Shown here one piece after another: positions 54,434-62,318 of a stretch of DNA of 64,000 nt. Source of the stretch: Bacteroidota bacterium. Lineage in GTDB: Bacteria > Bacteroidota > Bacteroidia > Flavobacteriales > Weeksellaceae. The notes under the pieces were generated by a model. That model worked only from the letters and a program-made list of their open reading frames with translations. It had not been told where the DNA came from and did not search any database. The stretch is from contig JAEWOR010000063.1 of NCBI GenBank assembly GCA_023399595.1, forward strand, positions 62,001 to 126,000, written 5' to 3'. Position numbers and translations under genes: made by a program. Every line of letters starts with the position of its first letter. The stretch's first letter is position 1.

Positions 54434-56695
54434 TTAGTTATTACTAGCTGTTTTTACTTCAGTTGTTTTGATATCCGTACCTAATCTTTGTAGATAAGCG
54501 ATAAGAGCCACAATTTCTTTCTTCTCCAAATCTCCTGCTGGTCTTGAAGCATATGCTTTTTTCAAATCTGGGGCTTCAGAATAGATATCTTTTACAATTT
54601 TAGCAGCTTGATTATTCGCCCATTGAGTAGCGCTATCAATTTCAGATTTTGTATATGGAATATCATAAATTTCTTTCATGAAAACCACTTTGTCTACCAT
54701 CTGAGATTTATCTAAATCGTTAGCAATTAACCAAGGGTAACGTGGCATAATAGAACCTGGAGATGTAGATCTCGGGTTATACATGTGTTTGTAATGCCAT
54801 GAACTTGGGTTTTTACCACCTTGTCTATGTAAATCTGGTCCTGTTCTTTTTGAACCCCATAAGAATGGTCTATCATAAACAAATTCTCCAGCTTTTGAGT
54901 ATTGTCCGTTTTTACCATTAAATCTTACAACTTCATCACGGAAGGGTCTAATCATTTGTGAGTGACAAGAGTTACAACCTTCTCTGATGTATAAATCTCT
55001 ACCTTCTAATTCTAATGGTGAATAAGGTTTAACCGCAGAAATAGTGGGTACATTTTCTTTTAATGTTAGTGTGGGAATAATTTCTACAGCTCCACCAATT
55101 GCAACTGCAACAAATGATAAAATTCCGAATAATAATGGCATTCTTTCTAACCACAAGTGAGCTCCTTCACCTTCTTTTCTTTTGTTAGTAATCGTTGCTA
55201 AGGCAGGTGCTTCAGCAGGGACTTCTTTCAAGAATGAACCTTTCTTCACTGTTTTATAAACGTTAACCACCATTAAGATTGCTCCAATTAAATATAAAGA
55301 ACCTCCAACAAACCTCATATAGTAATAAGGAATGATAGCAGTAACAGTATCTAACCAGTTTTTCCAAAGCAATGTTCCGTCTGGGTTAAATTGTTTCCAC
55401 ATTAAACCTTGAGTGAAACCTGCAATATATAGAGGAACTGCGTAGAAAATAATACCGAAAGTACCTAGCCAGAAATGCCAGTTCGCTAATTTTACAGACC
55501 ATATTTTGGTTCTCCACATAATTGGAACTAAATAATAGATAACCCCAAATGCCATGAAACCATTCCATCCAAGTGCACCTAAGTGAACGTGTCCAATTAC
55601 CCAGTCTGTATAGTGGCCAATTTTATTTAATGTTTTTGTCGCTAAGATTGGTCCTTCGAAAGTTGCCATACCATAACAAGTAACAGCTACTACGAAGAAT
55701 TTAAGAATAGGCTCTTCACGAACTTTATCCCAAGCTCCTCTTAATGTTAATAAACCATTAAGCATACCCCCCCAAGATGGGGCAATAAGCATAATAGAGA
55801 ACCCCGTTCCTACCGCTTGAGCCCATGCTGGTAAAGCAGTGTATTGTAAGTGATGGGGACCAGCCCAAATATAAACGAAAATTAATGACCAGAAGTGGAT
55901 AATAGACAGTTTGTATGAGAAAACTGGTCTGCCAGCTGCTTTAGGTAAAAAATAATACATTAAACCTAAAACTGGTGTTGTTAGTACGAAAGCAACAGCA
56001 TTGTGCCCATACCACCATTGTACAACGGCATCTTTAACCCCTGCATAAGCAGAATATGATTTCCAACCTGTGAATGTTAAAGGAACTTCTAAGTTGTTGA
56101 AGATATGTAACATTGCAATTGCAATCCAGGTTCCAATATAGAACCAAATAGCAACATATAAATGTCTTACTCTTCTTTTAGCAATAGTTCCGAACATATT
56201 GATACCGAAAATTACCCAAGAAACAGTAATTAAAATATCAATTGGCCATTCGTGCTCTGCATATTCTTTAGAAGTATTAATACCCATTAAGAAAGTAATA
56301 GCAACCGCAAGAATCATTAATTGCCAGCTCCAGAAATGCATCCAAGATAAGGTATCGCTATACATTCTTGTTTTAAGCAATCTCTGTAAAGAATAATACG
56401 CCCCAGTAAAGAAACTATTACATACGAACGCAAAAATTACCGTGCTGGTATGCAACATTCTAATTCTACCAAATCCAAAAGCACCATGCGAATTGATAAG
56501 CCCTTGGATATTCCCAGCAGCTAAACTTTTTACTGTAGGGTCATCAGTACCAAATAAAAATTCTGGAAGTTCAGGGTAAAAAAGCATTAATGCTGCTGTG
56601 AGCCCGAAAAGAAATCCCAAGACACCAAACGCAATGGTAGCATATAGAAATGCCCGAACGATATTGTTGTCGTAACTAAACTTTTGTGTTTCCAT
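54434..56695 (-). CDS. ccoN: cbb3-type cytochrome oxidase, fused CcoN-CcoO
   Basis: A 753-residue fusion. The first ~480 residues are the haem-copper oxidase CcoN: many membrane segments with the haem and copper ligand His in NSHGAFGFG, QWWYGHNAVAFVL, GPHHLQYTALP and YTDWVIGHVHLGALGWNG. The last ~220 residues are CcoO, a membrane-anchored monohaem cytochrome c with CNSCH at about 574-578 in REGCNSCHSQMIRPFRDE. It reduces oxygen with high affinity and pumps protons. Bacteroidota often have this fusion. It starts 8 nt after ccoS. Confidence 0.96.
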   Translation of the reverse strand: METQKFSYDNNIVRAFLYATIAFGVLGFLFGLTAALMLFYPELPEFLFGTDDPTVKSLAAGNIQGLINSHGAFGFGRIRMLHTSTVIFAFVCNSFFTGAYYSLQRLLKTRMYSDTLSWMHFWSWQLMILAVAITFLMGINTSKEYAEHEWPIDILITVSWVIFGINMFGTIAKRRVRHLYVAIWFYIGTWIAIAMLHIFNNLEVPLTFTGWKSYSAYAGVKDAVVQWWYGHNAVAFVLTTPVLGLMYYFLPKAAGRPVFSYKLSIIHFWSLIFVYIWAGPHHLQYTALPAWAQAVGTGFSIMLIAPSWGGMLNGLLTLRGAWDKVREEPILKFFVVAVTCYGMATFEGPILATKTLNKIGHYTDWVIGHVHLGALGWNGFMAFGVIYYLVPIMWRTKIWSVKLANWHFWLGTFGIIFYAVPLYIAGFTQGLMWKQFNPDGTLLWKNWLDTVTAIIPYYYMRFVGGSLYLIGAILMVVNVYKTVKKGSFLKEVPAEAPALATITNKRKEGEGAHLWLERMPLLFGILSFVAVAIGGAVEIIPTLTLKENVPTISAVKPYSPLELEGRDLYIREGCNSCHSQMIRPFRDEVVRFNGKNGQYSKAGEFVYDRPFLWGSKRTGPDLHRQGGKNPSSWHYKHMYNPRSTSPGSIMPRYPWLIANDLDKSQMVDKVVFMKEIYDIPYTKSEIDSATQWANNQAAKIVKDIYSEAPDLKKAYASRPAGDLEKKEIVALIAYLQRLGTDIKTTEVKTASNN

Positions 56696-56703
56696 ATTAT
56701 AAA

Positions 56704-56922
56704 CTATTCACTTTTTTCTTCTATTTTATCTTTAAGATCGCTGTCTTGATCTTCTTTTTTATTCTCTTCTGAAGCGGGATTTAGCTCATCATCAAACAAA
56801 ATTCTTACTGCAGGTGATTGATCATCTTCAAACTGGCCTTTCTTTGCATTTATTATAAAAACAATCAAAAAAACCAATGCTAAGGAGACACTGCACAAGA
56901 TCATTAAGTATAGTATATCCAT
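56704..56922 (-). CDS. ccoS: CcoS, cbb3 oxidase maturation protein
   Basis: A 72-residue protein: one membrane segment (LYLMILCSVSLALVFLIVFI) followed by the family motif KKGQFEDDQSPAVRILFDDE. CcoS is needed to load haem b and copper into CcoN. It is the first gene of the operon, 30 nt downstream of a consensus promoter overlapped by an FNR-like box (56953-56984). Confidence 0.93.
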   Translation of the reverse strand: MDILYLMILCSVSLALVFLIVFIINAKKGQFEDDQSPAVRILFDDELNPASEENKKEDQDSDLKDKIEEKSE

Positions 56923-56952
56923 TTGATGACAAAGTTAACCTATTATGGGGTC

Positions 56953-56984
56953 CAAATTTAGTGAAAAATAATGATATTAATCAA
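56953..56984 (-). promoter_or_regulatory. Promoter of the ccoSNOQP operon with overlapping FNR-like box
   Basis: Minus-strand TTG (56984-56982), a 21-nt spacer and TAAATTTG (56960-56953). The TTG is the first part of TTGATTAATATCAT (56984-56971), which matches the FNR consensus TTGAT-N4-ATCAA at nine of ten positions. A second -7-like box TAACTTTG is at 56937-56930. A box on top of the -33 element would repress or, with a shift of contact, activate. Confidence 0.55.
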
Positions 56985-57033
56985 TCAATGTTAAATTATG
57001 TTAATTTAAAATCTATCTAAATAAACCTTGTAT

Positions 57034-59415
57034 TTAAGGCTTTTTGAAGTATTTGTTTCCTGCTATCCAAGTAGATAATGTGGTAAATACAACTACTGTA
57101 ATTGAGCTTATTGGCATTAAAATAGCAGCAAATAAAGGAGACATATGTCCAGAAACTGCAAAACTTAACCCAATAATATTGTAGAAAAAACTAATCATAA
57201 TTGTAATTTTTACAATCTTGATAGATGTTTTACAAAGTTCTAAGTAACGATCTAAAATACTTAGTTTTTCACCGTTCATAATAACATCGGATGATGGAGT
57301 GAAAGAATTACTGTCATCTGCGATGGCAATTCCTACATCGCTTTGTTTTAGAGCTCCCGCATCATTTAATCCATCTCCGAGCATCGCTACTTTTTGGTGA
57401 TTATCTTGTAGATTTTTAATGTAATTTAATTTGTCTTCTGGACTTTGGTTGAAAGCCATATTTTGACAACTAGGGACTATATTTTTAAGTTGATTTTCCT
57501 CCGAAGAATTGTCACCACTTAAGATGTATAGCTTATATTCATTGAGCTTTTTGAACAGATTAGAAAGGTTCTCTCGATATTCATTCTTAAATACAAATTT
57601 CCCTATGAATTCAGAATTTTTACTGATGTAAACGGCAGTTTCAAGGTTTTTTGATTCTTGATAATTGTATTTTGCAGATCCTATTTTGTAAAGATTTCCA
57701 CGAACATTTGCGGAGTAGCCTTTACCAGTTTCTTCAATATAATTTTCTACTGGGAAATATTCATCTTTTGCTTCTAGATATTCATAAATGGACTTTGATA
57801 AAGGGTGATTAGAGTTTTTTACCAAGGATTTAATATTAAGCAAGTCAAATTCAGATATTTCTAAACCTTCATATTGAATGTTTGATTTCTTTCTATGAGT
57901 GATGGTTCCAGTTTTATCAAAAACTAAACTGTCTATTTTGGCGATTTTTTCAATTGTTAAACTGTCTTTTACATAGAATTTATTTCTTCCTAAAATTCTC
58001 ATAATATGCCCGAAAGTAAATGGTGCAGAAAGCGCTAATGCACAAGGACAAGCGATAATTAAAATTGCAGAAACCACTTGGAACATCTTTTCCCAATCGG
58101 AAACTATAGACCAATAAATTCCAGAAACAAGTGTTATAGCAAGAATAACGATTGTGAAATATTTACTAATCCTATTGGTAAGGGTGTCTAAACCAGTTTC
58201 GTGTTTTTTGAAGGCTTCTTTGTTCCAAAGTTGAGTAAGATAGCTTTGGTCCACATTTTTTATCACTTCAAGTTCCAAAGAAGCTCCAATTTGTTTTCCT
58301 CCAGCAAAAATTTTATCACCTGGTTTTTTGCTAATGTTAACACTTTCTCCTGTAATAAAGCTGTTGTCGATATTTCCTTCACCATTAATTAAAATGGAAT
58401 CTACAGGGATAATTTCTTCGTTTCTTACTAAAATTCTGTCGCCAACTTTAATTTCAGAAAGAAGAATATTGTCTTGTTTTCCATTGAAATCTACTTTGGT
58501 AACGGCAATAGGGTAGAAAGATTTATAATCTCTATCATAAGAAAGAGCAGAGTATGTTCTTTTTTGGAAATATTTCCCTAAAAGCATGAAGAAAAGGAGT
58601 CCACAAAGCGTGTCGAAGTAGCCAGGACCATAATCTGTAATAAATTCGTAGATGCTTCGTCCATAAAGCATGAAGATTCCTAAAACAATGGGAACGTCAA
58701 TATTAATGACTTTGTTTTTTAATCCGTACCAAGCTGATTTATAATAATCAGATGCGGAATAAAACACCACTGGACAAGATAATGCAAACATTAAAAACCT
58801 AAAAAGATGCTTGTAGTTTTGCATAAAAGCATCATTTCCGCCAATGTATTCTGGGAAAGACAAAAACATCCCATTTCCGAATGCGAATCCTGCAACGGCT
58901 AATTTTAGAAGTAAACTTTTATCAAGATTGTCTTCTATTTTTTCTGCAGTTTCTAAATTAATTACGGGTTTATAACCTAAATCTGTTAAAAATTTCGCAA
59001 GTTCACTAAGTTTTAATTCATTGTGGTTGAATGATATCTGAACATTCTTTCTGGTAAAATTTACTTGTGAATATTTAATGTTCGGATTTAAAGTCTGTAA
59101 ACTTTCAAGAAGCCAAATACATGATGAACAATGAATAACAGGAATTTTAAAAGTAACCAAAGTGGTGTTTCCTTCAGAGAAATCTGTTATTTTATTGAAA
59201 ACTTCTGGAGTGTCTAAATAATCAAATTGTGTAGAATGCTCATCTGGACGAATCCCAGACTGTTTATTAAGTTGATAAAAGTTATCTAAATTATTAATAT
59301 TTAATATCTCGTAAACCGATTTGCAACCTTGACAACAAAATTCCTTCTCATCGAAAATTATTCTTTCCTTTTCAATGGGTAATCCACAATGATAACAATT
59401 CTTACTCACCTCCAT
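57034..59415 (-). CDS. ccoI: CcoI-type copper-translocating P1B ATPase
   Basis: A 793-residue heavy-metal P-type ATPase. It begins with a Cys-rich zinc-ribbon-like part (CYHCGLPI and FCCQGC), then an HMA domain with HCSSC (about 95-99). Eight membrane segments carry CPC in IIACPCALALSAP. The phosphorylation motif is DKTGT and the hinge is GDGLNDAGALKQSDVG. The family supplies copper to cbb3 oxidase. It is divergent from the Crp/Fnr regulator gene and 111 nt downstream it meets ccoS on the same strand; each has its own promoter box. Confidence 0.95.
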   Translation of the reverse strand: MEVSKNCYHCGLPIEKERIIFDEKEFCCQGCKSVYEILNINNLDNFYQLNKQSGIRPDEHSTQFDYLDTPEVFNKITDFSEGNTTLVTFKIPVIHCSSCIWLLESLQTLNPNIKYSQVNFTRKNVQISFNHNELKLSELAKFLTDLGYKPVINLETAEKIEDNLDKSLLLKLAVAGFAFGNGMFLSFPEYIGGNDAFMQNYKHLFRFLMFALSCPVVFYSASDYYKSAWYGLKNKVINIDVPIVLGIFMLYGRSIYEFITDYGPGYFDTLCGLLFFMLLGKYFQKRTYSALSYDRDYKSFYPIAVTKVDFNGKQDNILLSEIKVGDRILVRNEEIIPVDSILINGEGNIDNSFITGESVNISKKPGDKIFAGGKQIGASLELEVIKNVDQSYLTQLWNKEAFKKHETGLDTLTNRISKYFTIVILAITLVSGIYWSIVSDWEKMFQVVSAILIIACPCALALSAPFTFGHIMRILGRNKFYVKDSLTIEKIAKIDSLVFDKTGTITHRKKSNIQYEGLEISEFDLLNIKSLVKNSNHPLSKSIYEYLEAKDEYFPVENYIEETGKGYSANVRGNLYKIGSAKYNYQESKNLETAVYISKNSEFIGKFVFKNEYRENLSNLFKKLNEYKLYILSGDNSSEENQLKNIVPSCQNMAFNQSPEDKLNYIKNLQDNHQKVAMLGDGLNDAGALKQSDVGIAIADDSNSFTPSSDVIMNGEKLSILDRYLELCKTSIKIVKITIMISFFYNIIGLSFAVSGHMSPLFAAILMPISSITVVVFTTLSTWIAGNKYFKKP

Positions 59416-59429
59416 AATATATTGACTTA

Positions 59430-59448
59430 CAAAATTATAACAAATTTA
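59430..59448 (-). promoter_or_regulatory. Predicted -7 boxes of ccoI
   Basis: Two minus-strand matches to TAnnTTTG: TAATTTTG (59437-59430) and TAAATTTG (59448-59441), 14 and 25 nt before the ATG at 59415. Neither has a good -33 element. They lie in the 84-nt divergent region shared with the regulator gene. Confidence 0.4.
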
Positions 59449-59449
59449 A

Positions 59450-59496
59450 TTTGTATGTGGATTGAAAAAGTTATAATTTTGTGATAAATGTCATAA
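59450..59496 (+). promoter_or_regulatory. Promoter and CRP/FNR-like box of the Crp/Fnr regulator gene
   Basis: TTTG (59450-59453), a 20-nt spacer and TAATTTTG (59474-59481) form a near-perfect Bacteroidota promoter. Immediately after it, TTGTGATAAATGTCATAA (59480-59497) is an inverted repeat TTGTGA-N6-TCATAA with one mismatch, like a CRP/FNR site, placed at about +1 to +18. That position suggests autorepression. Confidence 0.55.
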
Positions 59497-59499
59497 AAA

Positions 59500-60213
59500 A
59501 TGTCGGAGGAGAAACAAATTAACATCGAACAGAAATTTATTGAAGTATTTAATGATGAAGGATTTAAGAAGAGGCTAAGTCCAGAAGATTACGAAAAATA
59601 CATTAGTACAAAACAACTGCTAAGTTTTCAGAAAAATGATACTATTTTTGGCGAGGATGAAACTCCAAAAGGCGTTTATTTTTTGAGTAAAGGTGCTGCC
59701 AAATTGTCAAAATCTGGAGCATTTGGGAAAGACCAAATCTTAAGATTAATTAAAGAAAAAGATATTGTTGGCTACCGATCAATGCTTTGTGGTGAAAATT
59801 TTCAAGCGAAAGCTGAAGCTATGACGGATGTTGAATGTACTTTTATGCCTGCAGATGTTTTTATGCATTTATTGGAAGTGGATTCTGCTTTGTCTTTTGT
59901 AATGCTTCAAAAAATTGCCTACGAATTAGGAGAATCTTCTAATACCATTACTTTCTTGGCGCAAAAAACAGTAAGAGAAAGATTAGCAGAAATTTTACTT
60001 CTTTTAGAACAAAAATTGGGCACGGATCCTGAAGGTTTTATTAAAATTTCCCTTACAAGAGAAGAAATTGCCAATATTATTGGTACGGCAACTGAAAGCG
60101 CTATTCGTTTGATTTCAGAATTCAAACAGGATCAGCTTATTGAAGTTGACGGAAGAAACATCCGAATTTTAAATCATGAAAAACTTATGAAACTAGGGCA
60201 TGTAGTTTTATAA
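59500..60213 (+). CDS. Crp/Fnr family transcriptional regulator
   Basis: A 237-residue protein. Residues about 25-140 are a cyclic-nucleotide-binding-like beta barrel (SFQKNDTIFGEDETPKGVYF and KDIVGYRSMLCGENFQAKAE). The C-terminal winged helix has the recognition part LTREEIANIIGTATESAIRLI, in which Glu and Arg line up with the DNA-reading residues of FNR and CRP. The CRP residue Arg180 position is a Thr, which favours FNR-type over CRP-type half-sites. No N-terminal Cys cluster is present, so it is not a direct Fe-S oxygen sensor. Divergent from ccoI; probably regulates the cbb3 locus. Confidence 0.88.
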   Translation: MSEEKQINIEQKFIEVFNDEGFKKRLSPEDYEKYISTKQLLSFQKNDTIFGEDETPKGVYFLSKGAAKLSKSGAFGKDQILRLIKEKDIVGYRSMLCGENFQAKAEAMTDVECTFMPADVFMHLLEVDSALSFVMLQKIAYELGESSNTITFLAQKTVRERLAEILLLLEQKLGTDPEGFIKISLTREEIANIIGTATESAIRLISEFKQDQLIEVDGRNIRILNHEKLMKLGHVVL

Positions 60214-60227
60214 ATTCAAATATTTTG

Positions 60228-60245
60228 AGTCGGCAAAAGCCGACT
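60228..60245 (+). terminator. Terminator of the Crp/Fnr gene
   Basis: AGTCGGC (60228-60234) pairs with GCCGACT (60239-60245), AAAA loop, followed by TTTT. Confidence 0.8.
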
Positions 60246-60279
60246 TTTTAATTATTACCACAACAAAAAAATTAGAGAA

Positions 60280-61095
60280 ATGTCTGTACATTCAGAAATC
60301 AAGAAAATAACTACCGAAACTTTACGCAAGATGAAGTTCGATAAAGATAAAATCACCATGATTACGGCTTACGATTTTACAACGGCTAAAATGGTAGACG
60401 CAGGTGGAGTGGATGCTATTTTGGTTGGAGATTCTGCAGCCAATGTTATGGCGGGTTTTGAGACGACACTTCCTATTACATTGGATCAAATGATTTATCA
60501 CACACAATGTGTAGTTCGAGGAGTGGATAGGGCTTTAGTAGTTGCGGATTTACCCTTTGGAACTTACCAAAGTAATCCCGAAAAAGCGTTGGAATCTGCG
60601 GTAAGAATGATGAAAGAAGGAGGAGCCCACGCAGTGAAAATTGAAGGAGGAAAGGAAATTGAAGATTCCCTTAAGAAAATTGTGAATGCTGGAATTCCTG
60701 TAATGGCGCACTTGGGCTTAACACCACAATCTATCTATCAGTTCGGGACTTATAAAGTTCGTGCTAAAGAAGATGCTGAGGCCGAAAAATTAATTGCTGA
60801 CGCCAAATTGGTGGAAGAATTAGGCTGTTTTGCATTGGTTTTAGAGAAAATCCCTGCCAATTTAGCTCAAAAAGTTTCTGAAAGCATTTCTATTCCAACT
60901 ATTGGTATCGGAGCAGGAGCAAATTGTGATGGACAAGTCTTGGTGTATCACGATATGGTGGGTATGAACAAAGGTTTCTCACCTAAATTTTTAAGAAGAT
61001 ATTTAGATTTATATACAGAAATTACTGGCGCTGTTGCCAATTACGTGAAAGACGTAAAATCGGTTAATTTCCCTAATGAAAGTGAAAGTTATTAA
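60280..61095 (+). CDS. panB: 3-methyl-2-oxobutanoate hydroxymethyltransferase
   Basis: A 271-residue enzyme of pantothenate synthesis that moves a hydroxymethyl group from methylene-THF to ketoisovalerate, giving ketopantoate. The Mg and substrate motifs are VGDSAANVMAGFETTLPITL, VADLPFGTYQSNPEKAL, AVKIEGGKE and the closing HLGLTPQSIYQFG with IGIGAGANCDGQVLVYHDM. Length is normal. The next two genes follow at 3 and 2 nt, so this heads a three-gene operon; panC is not nearby. Confidence 0.96.
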   Translation: MSVHSEIKKITTETLRKMKFDKDKITMITAYDFTTAKMVDAGGVDAILVGDSAANVMAGFETTLPITLDQMIYHTQCVVRGVDRALVVADLPFGTYQSNPEKALESAVRMMKEGGAHAVKIEGGKEIEDSLKKIVNAGIPVMAHLGLTPQSIYQFGTYKVRAKEDAEAEKLIADAKLVEELGCFALVLEKIPANLAQKVSESISIPTIGIGAGANCDGQVLVYHDMVGMNKGFSPKFLRRYLDLYTEITGAVANYVKDVKSVNFPNESESY

Positions 61096-61098
61096 ACT

Positions 61099-61428
61099 AT
61101 GAATATGAAGAATTTAATGGCAGCGCAAGCGGGTGTTTCAATTGCTGCAATTGTATGTTTGGTAATTGGTTGGATGCAGCCTTTTTCTCCAGTAATTAAT
61201 GATTTTATCTACAATAAACTGTTTTATATTTTGGTGGGGGTGAGTTTTATTTTACAAGCGCCAACTTTAGCAAATCAAAAATTCAAAATCCCTATGTATA
61301 TCGCAGCAGGACTTTGTATTGTTGGTGTTTTTTTACCAACTGAAACAAGACTTGCTGGTATTAAAACTATTGGATTAGTTGCGGGAGTTATCATGTCTTT
61401 ATTTGGAAGAAATAGAAGCGTAAATTAA
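61099..61428 (+). CDS. Small four-helix membrane protein of unknown function
   Basis: A 109-residue hydrophobic protein with about four membrane segments (AGVSIAAIVCLVIGWM, FYILVGVSFILQAPTL, PMYIAAGLCIVGVFLP, GLVAGVIMSLFG) and a basic end. No recognised domain. The ATG at 61099 lies 3 nt after panB and the stop lies 2 nt before the pseudouridine synthase gene, so its expression is coupled to both. An ATG at 61105 is an alternative start. Confidence 0.75.
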   Translation: MNMKNLMAAQAGVSIAAIVCLVIGWMQPFSPVINDFIYNKLFYILVGVSFILQAPTLANQKFKIPMYIAAGLCIVGVFLPTETRLAGIKTIGLVAGVIMSLFGRNRSVN

Positions 61429-61430
61429 AA

Positions 61431-62123
61431 ATGGCGGATCAAAAATTTTCTTCTGAACAAATTGTTTTTGAAGACAATCATATTATAGTTATTAACAAAA
61501 AAGCGGGTCAGCTTGTTCAAGGAGATAAAACAGGTGATGAATCCTTGTTAGAATTAATAAAAGATTTTATCAAAATAAGAGATGCTAAACCAGGAAATGT
61601 TTTTTTAGGTTTGGTTCATCGTATTGATAGGCCTACTTCTGGTTTGGTGATTTATGCGAAAACTTCAAAAGCACTTTCTCGTTTGACGCAAATGGTGAAA
61701 AACCGCGAGATTAAAAAGACCTATTGGGCTTTGGTGGCAAAGGAGATGATTCCCTCTTCTCAAAAATTGGTGCATTATTTAAAGAAAAACGAGAAAAATA
61801 ATAAAGCCATCGTTTTTCCTAAAGTGACAGAAGGTGCCAAAGAAGCGATTCTGACTTATACTATTATTAAAGTTCTGGACAATTATCAATTATTGGAAAT
61901 CGATTTGGAAACAGGTCGTCATCATCAAATTCGGGCACAACTTTCAAAAATTGGAATTCCGATTAAAGGCGATTTAAAATACGGTGCGCCAAGATCCAAT
62001 CCCGATGGAGGAATATCGCTTCATGCTAGAAAACTAAATTTTATACATCCCGTAACGAAAGAAGAGATTGAAATTGTAGCGTCTGTTCCGCAGAATGATC
62101 CTATTTGGAAGGCTTGTGAATGA
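61431..62123 (+). CDS. RluA-family pseudouridine synthase
   Basis: A 230-residue RNA-modifying enzyme. The catalytic Asp is in LVHRIDRPTSGLVIYAKTSKAL (HRLDR-type motif). The motif IEIDLETGRHHQIRAQL, here seen as LLEIDLETGRHHQIRAQLSK, follows. There is no S4 domain, so it resembles the short RluA/TruC type that modifies rRNA or tRNA; the target base is unknown. It ends the panB operon, with a terminator after it. Confidence 0.93.
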   Translation: MADQKFSSEQIVFEDNHIIVINKKAGQLVQGDKTGDESLLELIKDFIKIRDAKPGNVFLGLVHRIDRPTSGLVIYAKTSKALSRLTQMVKNREIKKTYWALVAKEMIPSSQKLVHYLKKNEKNNKAIVFPKVTEGAKEAILTYTIIKVLDNYQLLEIDLETGRHHQIRAQLSKIGIPIKGDLKYGAPRSNPDGGISLHARKLNFIHPVTKEEIEIVASVPQNDPIWKACE

Positions 62124-62146
62124 TTAAGAAAATATTTCTATCTAAT

Positions 62147-62174
62147 AAAAAAACGACATTATTGTCGTTTTTTT
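62147..62174 (+). terminator. Terminator of the panB operon
   Basis: A 12-bp stem AAAAAAACGACA (62147-62158) with TGTCGTTTTTTT (62163-62174), 4-nt loop, and a T-run. Confidence 0.85.
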
Positions 62175-62267
62175 TATTCATAAGAACAATATTCTTTTCT
62201 TTGTTTTTGTTCTTTTTTCATGTTTTAAATCGGGGTTGTTGAAAATTGATAATATTTACTTGTTTTA

Positions 62268-62300
62268 CTTGTGTTTTTTTTAATCATTTTTATACATTTG
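62268..62300 (+). promoter_or_regulatory. Promoter of the T9SS gene at 62319
   Basis: CTTG (62268-62271), a 21-nt spacer and TACATTTG (62293-62300) fit the Bacteroidota consensus, 18 nt before the ATG. Confidence 0.6.
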
Positions 62301-62318
62301 TGAAAAATATATATAATT

